DNA from: an uncultured Oenococcus sp.
Lineage (GTDB): Bacteria; Bacillota; Bacilli; Lactobacillales; Lactobacillaceae
Length of the DNA stretch: 64,000 bases
Direction: 5' to 3'
NCBI GenBank assembly: GCA_934229385.1
Contig: CAKQDH010000005.1
Coordinates: 15,549 to 79,548 of the forward strand
Shown: positions 57,334-64,000 of the stretch, piece by piece
How the letters are laid out: every line of letters starts with the position of its first letter
Numbering within the stretch: the stretch's first letter is position 1
Notes under the pieces: model-generated
Seen by the model: only the letters and a program-made list of their open reading frames with translations
Database searches by the model: none
What the model was told of the DNA's origin: nothing
Translations under genes and position numbers: made by a program

Positions 57334-58842
57334 TTAAATATTATTTTTTTGTTTCTTGTTTTGCCAATGAGTATTTATGTTTTTCTTTTTTAATTTTTTA
57401 TTTGGATTAAGAGAAAGATCTATTTTTTTTAAGGGAACTAATTTTGTATGATATTTGTATTTATATCCTATATATAAAATTAAAAAAATAGGAATACTAA
57501 GATAAGTAATTATTATTTCTTTCCAATTTAAGGTAGTAAAGGCCTTTGGATCTTGACCGATAATAATTAATAAACATAAACAAAAAGCTAAAATTGGTCC
57601 AAAAGGGAACCACTTAGCATGATATTTTAATTCTTTTATAGAATGCCCTTGTTTAAGTAATCCACGGCGAAAACGAAAATGTGATATAGCTATCCCTAAC
57701 CAAGCAATAAATCCTGTTAGTCCAGTCGCAGAAACTAGCCACTGGTAAATTTGGGGTCCTTCAATGCTGGTTAAAAAAGTTAATCCGCTAAGAAGTATTG
57801 TTGTAATTAGAGAATATAAGGGGATGCCATTTTTTGTTGTAATACCAAAAAATTTTGGCGCATTACCTTCTCTAGAAAGTGAATATAGCATTCTGGTTGA
57901 AGAATAAATCCCTGAATTAGCTGCTGATATTACAGAAGTTAAGATTACAGCGTTCATTATACTTGCTGCTGCTGCTAAACCAGTTCGTTTAAAAACTAAA
58001 GTAAAAGGACTTATTGTAATGTCGCTAGCACTTGATCCTAATAAGTTTTTACTTGTATAAGGGATCAAACAAGCAATTACAAAAATTGACATAATATAAA
58101 ATAATAAAATACGCCAAAAGACTTGGCTAATAGCTTTTGGAACGCTTTTTTTTGGTGTAGCTGATTCTCCAGCTGTAATTCCAACTAATTCAGTACCTTG
58201 AAAAGAGAATCCAGCTACCATAAAAACGCTTAAAATAGCTGGTATTCCTCCCACAAAAGGAGCTTGTTTGTAATGAAAATTAGATAAACCAACGGTATGT
58301 CCGTTCATAATTCCAAAAATAGTTAAAAGACCAACTATTATAAATATAATAATTGTAATCACCTTGATTAATGCCATCCATGATTCAGTTTCGCCAAAAG
58401 CTTTGACAGTTAAAGCATTTATAAGAAAAATTATAATTAATACGATAGCGCTCCAAATCCATCCAGGTATATTAGGAAGCCAAAATTTCATTACCAAAGC
58501 TGCAGTGCTTATGTCGACAGCTGCTGCGATAACCCAGTTTAGCCAATAATTCCAACCCATAGCAAAACCAAAAGCTGGATCAACGTATTTAGCTGAATAA
58601 ACAGCAAATGAACCTGAAATAGGATAATTTGTAGCCATTTCTCCTAAACTAGTCATTAAGAAGTAAACCATAATGCCGATAGCAATATAGGCGATTAATC
58701 CTCCACCTGGGCCAGCAGTTGAAATAGATTCACCACTTGCTACAAAAAGCCCTGTACCAATACTTCCTCCTAAAGCGATCATTGATAAATGTCGTGTTTT
58801 TAAACCGCGTTTAACTTGATGGTTCGTTACTTTTTTTAACAT
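57334..58842 (-). CDS. lysP: Lysine-specific permease
   Basis: The twelve-helix APC transporter is closely similar to LysP: ALGGSIGTGLFVASGESIS, GFAMGWNYWLNWV, GFSFQGTELVGITAGESATP, KAISQVFWRILLFYIMS, SGIYSSTRMLYSLSREG and GLTGFIAWLGIAISHFRFRRG. It imports lysine with a proton. Length 502 includes a ~35-residue lysine/asparagine-rich cytoplasmic tail absent from the E. coli protein. AAGGA precedes the ATG. It is convergent with argS, 4 bp apart. Confidence 0.9.
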   Translation of the reverse strand: MLKKVTNHQVKRGLKTRHLSMIALGGSIGTGLFVASGESISTAGPGGGLIAYIAIGIMVYFLMTSLGEMATNYPISGSFAVYSAKYVDPAFGFAMGWNYWLNWVIAAAVDISTAALVMKFWLPNIPGWIWSAIVLIIIFLINALTVKAFGETESWMALIKVITIIIFIIVGLLTIFGIMNGHTVGLSNFHYKQAPFVGGIPAILSVFMVAGFSFQGTELVGITAGESATPKKSVPKAISQVFWRILLFYIMSIFVIACLIPYTSKNLLGSSASDITISPFTLVFKRTGLAAAASIMNAVILTSVISAANSGIYSSTRMLYSLSREGNAPKFFGITTKNGIPLYSLITTILLSGLTFLTSIEGPQIYQWLVSATGLTGFIAWLGIAISHFRFRRGLLKQGHSIKELKYHAKWFPFGPILAFCLCLLIIIGQDPKAFTTLNWKEIIITYLSIPIFLILYIGYKYKYHTKLVPLKKIDLSLNPNKKLKKKNINTHWQNKKQKNNI

Positions 58843-59284
58843 TAGATTTTTTTCCTTACTAAACTAATGCCATACTAAATAATATATAAGCAATTTAAAG
58901 GATATTATGAGATTTTTTTAACTGCTTTATTAATTATTTTTATAGGGAAATTGGCACCGTACTAACTTTATTTATTATTATTTTTTATACAGGATACTTT
59001 TTATATAATTTTTTAGGTAAAAAAATAAACAAAGCCTTTTAAAAGATTAAATTATTAAATTAAAAATAATTTATTTTTTAATTTAAAAAATTATAAAAAA
59101 TAATTTTTATTTAATGTAAATAGTTTGAACAAACTTAATTTATAGAATTATAAAAAGTACACTAAATTATTATAATGGTTTTTTATTTGGTTGTAGGTAT
59201 GAATCTTAATAAAGTATAAAAGAGTAGTTTAGATAAAAAAGCGTTTATAGAAAAACGAATCTTTAATTAAAAATTTGTTTTGTT
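58843..59284. other. AT-rich region upstream of lysP
   Basis: This divergent spacer contains the lysP promoter side and no ORF. I checked the minus strand for a lysine riboswitch or T-box and saw neither a GGTGGTACCGCG-like core nor an L-box signature. Confidence 0.4.
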
Positions 59285-59460
59285 TTTGCCATCCTAGAGA
59301 AGTTAAAAGTTTTAATGATCATTGTTAATTTAGTTTCATAGATGTTTATCTAGAGGGAAAAATCCGTTTAAGTGAATTTTGGCATTGCACCTTTAATATT
59401 GGTAGTTGCAAGATACTAGAATTTTATCTTTGCTAATTTATTGATAAACTTTTTTATTTA
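59285..59460. repeat. Repeated non-coding element, copy C
   Basis: Blocks in order AAGTTAAAAGTTTTAATGAT, CATTGTTA, CATAGATGTTTATCTAGA, TAAGTGAAT, AATATTGG and GAATTTTATC match the corresponding blocks of the copies at 17763 and 62068. The centre has a short deletion relative to them. It lies about 130 bp upstream of the dehydrogenase gene at 59587. It is non-coding and its function is unknown. Confidence 0.55.
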
Positions 59461-59586
59461 ATTATTTTGAATTATTTATTGTTATATGTCTTAAATGCAT
59501 TTATTTTGAGTCTTAAAAATTAGATAATTTAATTGTCTTTGAAATTATATAAACTTAAGTTTGGTTTTTAAAAAGGAGGATTTTTA

Positions 59587-60579
59587 ATGAATGCAGTTTT
59601 AGTTAATGAAAAAGGCGAACTAATAGATAAAAAGGTTCCAATTTCAGAACCGTCTGGACATGATGTCTTAATAGCTATAAAAGCAGTTTCAGTTAATCCA
59701 GTAGATTTTAAGCAAGCTGAACAAAATAAAAATAAATCTCCTAAAATATTAGGTTATGATGCAATAGGAGAAGTAGTTAAAAATGGCTATAAAGCCACTA
59801 AATATAACGTTGGAGATATGGTTTTTTATGCAGGAACAACAACTCGAAATGGTTCTAATGCTGATTACCAATTGGTAGACGAACGAATTACTTCTAAAGC
59901 GCCAAAAAAGATAGAACCTGTTAAAGCTGTTGCTTTACCTTTAACCTGGTTGACAGCTTACGAGATTTTGATTGATAAATTAAATTTGTCTTTTCATAAA
60001 AATGTAAATCAAGGCACGGTTTTAATTATTAATGGGGCTGGCGGAGTTGGTTCTATTACAATTCAACTGGCTAAATGGCTTGGTTTAAAAGTTTTTGCTA
60101 CTAGTAGTCCTCAAAATTTTGAATGGTTAAAAAAATTAGGGTGTGATATAGAATTAGATTATCATCAAAGTCTAGTTAAGCAAGTTTATAAAAACGGCTA
60201 CCGAAATGTAAATTCAGTTATTAATTTATATGATACGGCTAAATATTTTGATGAAGCTGCGGATTTGATAAGCCCCTTTGGGCATATTGCTAATATTGTT
60301 GAAACTGAAAAGCCTCTTCCATTACAAAAATTGCAATCTAAATCAGCCTCTTTTGATTGGGAATTAATGTTTACTAAGTTTGATCAGGGCTATAATTTTG
60401 AGTCTCAGGGAAGTGAGTTATCTTCTTTGGCTAAGTTATTAGAGAATCACCAAATAAAATCTACTTTAACAAAATGTTTAAATGGACCAATTAAAGCACA
60501 AAATCTTAAAACCGCTTATGATTTATTACGAAGCCATAAAATGAAAGGCAAAATTGTCATTAGTAATGAAAATAAGTAA
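59587..60579 (+). CDS. Medium-chain dehydrogenase/quinone-oxidoreductase-like protein
   Basis: The 330-residue protein has the MDR N-terminal fold (VNPVDFKQAE, ILGYDAIGEVVKNG), and the Rossmann motif VLIINGAGGVGSITIQLAK. This is the zinc-type alcohol dehydrogenase-like (QOR) family. The catalytic zinc ligands of true alcohol dehydrogenases are not evident, so it likely reduces quinones or enones with NADPH. AAAGGAGGA precedes the ATG. It follows repeat element C. Confidence 0.88.
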   Translation: MNAVLVNEKGELIDKKVPISEPSGHDVLIAIKAVSVNPVDFKQAEQNKNKSPKILGYDAIGEVVKNGYKATKYNVGDMVFYAGTTTRNGSNADYQLVDERITSKAPKKIEPVKAVALPLTWLTAYEILIDKLNLSFHKNVNQGTVLIINGAGGVGSITIQLAKWLGLKVFATSSPQNFEWLKKLGCDIELDYHQSLVKQVYKNGYRNVNSVINLYDTAKYFDEAADLISPFGHIANIVETEKPLPLQKLQSKSASFDWELMFTKFDQGYNFESQGSELSSLAKLLENHQIKSTLTKCLNGPIKAQNLKTAYDLLRSHKMKGKIVISNENK

Positions 60580-60683
60580 AATTTTTTAATTTTTAATGAA
60601 AAGATAAAATAAATAGTAAATTTATTTATATAGTTTTTTTAAAAAATGTAAAAAAATAAAAATTTATAAAGGAAGAATAATAA

Positions 60684-60950
60684 ATGGTAGGTTCAATTAT
60701 TGGTTTAATTGCTTCTATAGTGTTTGTAATTTTAGTAATTTTTTTAGTTATAGTACTTTTATCTTTTAACCGGACATTAAAAACGTTTAATAAGCGTCGG
60801 GATCCTATGGTTAATGATATAAATGAAATTATTAAATCGTCGGATAATGTTAAAAAATATGATAATAAAGATTTCTTATATTTAATACAGAATATAGCTA
60901 ATTTAGGGGAACATTTTATAAAAATAATTATAAGATTAAAAACTAAATAA
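60684..60950 (+). CDS. Small membrane-anchored protein
   Basis: The 88-residue protein has one N-terminal membrane helix (about residues 4-28, IIGLIASIVFVILVIFLVIV) and a soluble charged domain that looks helical. The plan recalls DUF948-type stress proteins, but the match is not strong enough to name. GGAAG lies ten bases before the ATG. Confidence 0.6.
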   Translation: MVGSIIGLIASIVFVILVIFLVIVLLSFNRTLKTFNKRRDPMVNDINEIIKSSDNVKKYDNKDFLYLIQNIANLGEHFIKIIIRLKTK

Positions 60951-61048
60951 AAAAATTTAAAAAAATAGGCTTACAGGATTATTAACTTTATGTTTTTTTA
61001 TATTTTAAATTTTTAAATTAATTATTGAATATAAAGTTAAAATTTTAA

Positions 61049-61999
61049 TTGCCTGGAGAAGAGATTATTTTAAATAAAAAAATTATTAAGAAATTATTTC
61101 AAAAGCATCTCGTATTAGATGGTGCCATGGGAACTGAATTAGAAAAATATGGTGTTCAGACTGACAATAACTTATGGTCTGCAATGGCTTTAGTTAAGAA
61201 TCCAAAAGCCGTAATCAATGTCCATAAAAGTTACTTAAGTGCTGGGGCTAATATAATAATTACAGATAGTTATCAGGCTAATTTGAAAGCCTTTGAAAGG
61301 GAGGGCTTAACTAGAAAGCAAAGCCAGGATTTGATTAGGAGATCTGTTTATTTGGCTAAAATTGCCCGTGCTCAATTTTACAGAGAGGCATATACTAAAA
61401 AGCCCTTATTAATTGCTGGAAGCATTGGACCTTATGGTGCCTATCTTGCAAATGGTGATGAATATAGTGGTAATTATCATTTAACTCAAAAAGAATATCA
61501 AGATTTTCATTATTCGAGAATGAAAATTCTTGCTAATGCTGGAGTTGATTTATTTGCTTTTGAAACGCAACCCAAATTTGAAGAAGTAAAAGCTTTGGTT
61601 AGCTTACTTATTAATAAATTTCCCCAACTGCCTGCTTATATATCTTTTAGTGTTGATGGAAAATCAAAATTGTGTGACGGAACTTCAATAATAAAAGCAG
61701 TTCAGTATTTTTCTAATGTTCCTCAAATAATAGCCCTTGGAGTAAATTGTACAGCAATAAAAAATATAGAAGGTTTAGTTGAATTAATAAAACCGGATAC
61801 ATCTAGGCCTATAATTGTTTATCCTAATAATGGAGATATTTATGATCCCGTTACTAAAGATTGGAAAGAAAGTACACAGGATTTAGATTTAGCTGAACTT
61901 TCGAAAAAATGGAAAAGGAGGGGTGCTAACATTATTGGGGGATGCTGTAGAACTACTCCAAAAGATATAAAGAATATTTCTAAAATGTGTCCTAATTAA
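61049..61999 (+). CDS. mmuM: Homocysteine S-methyltransferase
   Basis: The enzyme transfers a methyl group from S-methylmethionine (or SAM) to homocysteine. VLDGAMGTELEKYGV, IIITDSYQANL, AGSIGPYGAYLANGDEYSG and FETQPKFEEV match the family, and the zinc cysteines lie in LGVNC and the final GGCCRTTP. Length 316 is typical. The start is uncertain: TTG 61049 has no ribosome-binding site, whereas GGAGAAG at 61053-61059 would suit a start near 61067. No mmuP transporter adjoins it. Confidence 0.9.
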   Translation: MPGEEIILNKKIIKKLFQKHLVLDGAMGTELEKYGVQTDNNLWSAMALVKNPKAVINVHKSYLSAGANIIITDSYQANLKAFEREGLTRKQSQDLIRRSVYLAKIARAQFYREAYTKKPLLIAGSIGPYGAYLANGDEYSGNYHLTQKEYQDFHYSRMKILANAGVDLFAFETQPKFEEVKALVSLLINKFPQLPAYISFSVDGKSKLCDGTSIIKAVQYFSNVPQIIALGVNCTAIKNIEGLVELIKPDTSRPIIVYPNNGDIYDPVTKDWKESTQDLDLAELSKKWKRRGANIIGGCCRTTPKDIKNISKMCPN

Positions 62000-62067
62000 A
62001 AAAGTGATAAGAGATATTTCTTAAAAATATGATTCTAATGAAAAAATTAGATAAAAAAATCCCATAA

Positions 62068-62285
62068 ATTTATTCATAGAACGGATACAACTAAAATCAA
62101 TTAGTCCTTTAATATCTTAGAAGTATTCAGCTTTGGTGGTTCCTGTTACTTCGAGGATATAGAAATATATCTAGAAGCCAGATTATCTAAGCAAATTGTG
62201 GCTATCTAATAAATTTGTCTGATATTAGGATTCACAAACTGCAGGTTTTAATCTGTTGTAGTTGGTTTAGAAAATTAATTTTATT
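62068..62285. repeat. Repeated non-coding element, copy B
   Basis: This copy aligns with the 17763 element from ATAAATTTATTC onward. Shared blocks include AATTAGT, CTTAGAAGT, TTTGGTGGTTCCTGTTAC, GGATATAGAAAT, TCTAGAAGCCAGATTA, CTAAGCAAAT, ATATTAGGATTC and GGTTTTAATC. A hairpin ACTGCAG/CTGTTGTAGT ends it. It follows mmuM and precedes the structured RNA at 62402. Confidence 0.6.
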
Positions 62286-62381
62286 AATAATTTTGAGGGG
62301 ATATTATTTTTTAAGGTTTTTGTTTTTTTAATATTAAACATATTTAAAAGTTAATTTATTAAAAAATAATTCGTTTTAATT

Positions 62382-62401
62382 ACGTTATGATATAATAACG
62401 T
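62382..62401 (+). promoter_or_regulatory. Palindromic promoter of the leader/small RNA
   Basis: A perfect inverted repeat of 7-bp arms ACGTTAT (62382-62388) and ATAACGT (62395-62401) encloses and overlaps the -10 hexamer TATAAT (62391-62396). No good -35 is seen. The overlap suggests that a dimeric repressor could occlude the promoter. Confidence 0.5.
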
Positions 62402-62492
62402 TGTGGTAGGTTTCTGATTGGGAGACTTACTATAAACTTACATTTGTACTGTATATTAAAAGCTCTGGTTAATTAATAATCAGGGCTTTTTT
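62402..62492 (+). ncRNA. Candidate small RNA or attenuated leader upstream of rhomboid gene
   Basis: The segment begins just after a promoter and folds into a first hairpin GTAGGTTTC (62406-62414)/GAGACTTAC (62422-62430). It ends with a terminator AAAGCTCTGGTTA (62459-62471)/TAATCAGGGCTTT (62477-62489) plus T run. It is about 90 nt, non-coding, and lies about 100 bp before the rhomboid gene. It is either a free-standing RNA or a leader whose terminator is regulated. I cannot match it to a known class. Confidence 0.5.
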
Positions 62493-62589
62493 ATATATTT
62501 ATATATAAAAAATTATTAAGGCTAAATTTTATAATCTTCGAATTTTTAAAAATACCAAATTTAGTTTATTTTATAAGATAAGTTAGACC

Positions 62590-63195
62590 ATGATTAATGT
62601 AGAGCAAATTTTTCAAATAAAAGTTACTTTGTTTTTAATTTTTGTTAATTTTGTTTATTTTGTTTATGAAATTAAAAAAGTAGGTTTTAATCCTATGGTG
62701 AATGGAAAAGAAAGTCCCTCTAGTCTTGTTAAGTGTGGAGCCGGCTGTGGAATTATAGATTTAACTACTCAAAAATATCGTTTGTTTACAAGCATGTTTA
62801 TGCATGCTAGCTTAAATCATATTGCCAGTAATATGATTACCTTATTTATTTTTGGACGGGCTTTAGAAATCCGGTTTGGAAGTATTCGCTATTTAGTTAT
62901 ATATTTTATAACTGGTTTGATAGGTAATATTGTTTCTAGCTTTATTCACCCGAAAACTGTTTCAGTAGGGGCCTCAGGGGCTATATTTGGTGTAGTTGGT
63001 AGCTTAATTATTTGTGCCTTATTTACACCACATAAAACACTAGTGGATTTTGGTTATATGGTACTTACAGTAGGTTGGAACTTATACGCGGGATTTTCGG
63101 ATTCTTCAATTGATATGACAGCTCATATAAGTGGATTAATAGCAGGTATATTGTTTGCTTTAATTTTTATCATTTTAGAAGGTAATTTTAGTTAA
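62590..63195 (+). CDS. Rhomboid-family intramembrane serine protease
   Basis: The 201-residue six-helix protein has FTSMFMHASLNHIASNM (the HxxxN oxyanion segment), FGRALEIRFG, the catalytic Ser in VSVGASGAIFGVVGS and the catalytic His in MTAHISGLIAGIL. It cleaves substrates within the membrane. It lacks the extra domains of GluP. The ribosome-binding site is weak (AGATAAGT). The structured leader upstream may control it. Confidence 0.92.
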   Translation: MINVEQIFQIKVTLFLIFVNFVYFVYEIKKVGFNPMVNGKESPSSLVKCGAGCGIIDLTTQKYRLFTSMFMHASLNHIASNMITLFIFGRALEIRFGSIRYLVIYFITGLIGNIVSSFIHPKTVSVGASGAIFGVVGSLIICALFTPHKTLVDFGYMVLTVGWNLYAGFSDSSIDMTAHISGLIAGILFALIFIILEGNFS

Positions 63196-63353
63196 ATAAA
63201 ATTTGCTATTAAAATTGAGAAAGAATCTCCGAAATTGGTAATTGTAATTAAATAAAGAATTTTTCTTTAATAAATTTAAAAAACATTTATCCATAAAGAA
63301 TTTACAAATTTTGCTGATTTATAATAACTTTTTGCATTATATTTTTTATTAAT

Positions 63354-63382
63354 TTGTTACCCCTTTCATAAAATAATATAAT
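63354..63382 (+). promoter_or_regulatory. Promoter of the FMN-binding protein gene
   Basis: TTGTTA (63354-63359) and a perfect TATAAT (63377-63382) are separated by 17 bp. The ribosome-binding site AAAGGAGG follows about 30 bp later. Confidence 0.75.
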
Positions 63383-63426
63383 AAAGATGGAAAATTTATT
63401 AATTCTAGTTTTAAAGGAGGATTAAA

Positions 63427-63708
63427 ATGAGTAAGTTAAAAGATGGTGAATATAAAGGAAGAGGATTAGGACATAACGGAGAAATTGAGGTTAATGTAAA
63501 GGTAAAAAATGGTAAAGTAAATTCTATAAATGTATTAAGACAAAATGAAGATACAGGTATCGGTGGAGAAGCTTTTTCACGATTGGAAGATGAAATCGTT
63601 AAAAAGCAAACTTATATTGTAGATGCTATAAGTGGAGCTACTAATACTTCTAATGGTTTAAAAGAAGCCGTTAAAGAAGCTTTTGATAAAGCCCTTGTAA
63701 AAAATTAA
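63427..63708 (+). CDS. Mini FMN-binding domain protein
   Basis: The 93-residue protein is a single FMN-binding domain (FMN_bind): DGEYKGRGLGHNGEIEVNVKV, the turn KNGKVNSINVLRQNED, and VDAISGATNTSNGLKEAV. The DAISGAT segment fits the flavinylation motif in which ApbE attaches FMN to the Thr. It has no signal peptide or membrane segment, so it should stay in the cytoplasm. Such domains occur in fumarate/urocanate reductases and electron-transfer lipoproteins. AAAGGAGG precedes the ATG. A partial gene follows on the same strand. Confidence 0.88.
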   Translation: MSKLKDGEYKGRGLGHNGEIEVNVKVKNGKVNSINVLRQNEDTGIGGEAFSRLEDEIVKKQTYIVDAISGATNTSNGLKEAVKEAFDKALVKN

Positions 63709-63739
63709 CATTTTAAAAAAATAGTTTGTTTAATATTTA

Positions 63740-63780
63740 TAAAGTAAAAAATTGTAATATATTTTAAGGTTTTTACTTTA
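63740..63780. terminator. Perfect hairpin after FMN-binding gene
   Basis: TAAAGTAAAAA (63740-63750) pairs perfectly with TTTTTACTTTA (63770-63780). The stem is nearly all A/T and the T tail is absent, so termination strength is uncertain. Confidence 0.4.
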
Positions 63781-63979
63781 AAATATTACTTACTATTTTT
63801 TTAAGTAAATTTAATAGAAAATCGATTAACTTTACTAATTTATTTTAAGTGAATTAACTGGCCTTATTTAAAATAAGTTTTTACAATTTTAATATTTAAA
63901 CCAAATTTGAAACTTGTTTAATTGATAATTTAAAAAGACAGCCAAATAACCTAAAATAAAAAACAGTAAGGAGGTTTTT

Positions 63980-64000
63980 ATGGAAATTAAAGTACCTTTA
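63980..64000 (+). CDS. Start of a gene cut by the window end
   Basis: AAGGAGG is placed correctly before ATG 63980, and the first codons read MEIKVPL. Too little remains to identify the product. Confidence 0.6.

Noticed and set aside
58843-59284. Lysine riboswitch or T-box upstream of lysP
   Set aside because: Minus strand examined; no L-box core or T-box sequence is present.
62131-62160. GGTGGTTCC in repeat copy B resembles part of a T-box core
   Set aside because: The rest of the core, the terminator and a downstream gene at the right distance are missing, and the other copies lack the match.
1-64000. CRISPR array, insertion sequence, prophage or integrative element
   Set aside because: No regularly spaced direct repeats, transposase, integrase or phage structural genes were found.

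Overview
The window is very AT-rich (roughly 30 % G+C by eye), uses strong AGGAGG-type ribosome-binding sites, has T-box leaders, and carries a pyruvate oxidase, an SP-family sugar transporter with a ROK glucokinase, a YitT protein, a YpmS protein and a LysP. This points to a low-GC member of the Lactobacillales, most likely Lactobacillaceae. I cannot name the genus. It is chromosomal: no insertion sequence, phage, plasmid or CRISPR signature was seen.

Layout. 1-9.8 kb is a loose accessory region: the 3' end of isocitrate dehydrogenase, a 1.4-kb gene-free stretch, a LacI-type repressor facing a small gene with an operator in its promoter, a GNAT protein with a degraded cofactor loop, an MFS exporter, an S9 peptidase gene broken by an in-frame stop, a GT8 glycosyltransferase and a 53-residue ribbon-helix-helix protein. 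10-16.5 kb has an orphan cobU, a large unknown membrane protein, an SRAP protein, a DUF2255 protein, and a sugar transporter plus ROK kinase pair under a probable CcpA site.

16.8-39 kb is the biosynthetic core. hisK stands alone upstream. A His-specifier T-box then precedes hisZGBHAFIECD (+ strand), which meets the convergent argCJBD-carAB operon (- strand). That operon has its own Arg-specifier T-box, and argGHF is transcribed divergently from it. Together these give complete histidine synthesis and arginine synthesis from glutamate, including a dedicated carbamoyl-phosphate synthase. isocitrate dehydrogenase (2-oxoglutarate supply), cysK, mmuM, argS and lysP fit the same amino-acid-centred economy.

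39-64 kb is mixed housekeeping and accessory: YitT protein, nitrilase-family amidase, cysK, pyruvate oxidase, two small acyl/ester enzymes, a frameshifted cation efflux gene, oxidoreductases, a fucose-type permease, an initiator tRNA with an unusual anticodon arm, argS, lysP, homocysteine methyltransferase, a rhomboid protease behind a structured leader or small RNA, and a mini FMN-binding protein with a flavinylation motif.

The most interesting unexplained signal is a family of about 200-nt non-coding sequences at about 17.76-17.99, 59.29-59.46 and 62.07-62.29 kb that align with each other along their length yet match no element I recognise. Two genes carry inactivating lesions (S9 peptidase, CDF transporter), so some gene decay is under way next to intact biosynthetic operons.
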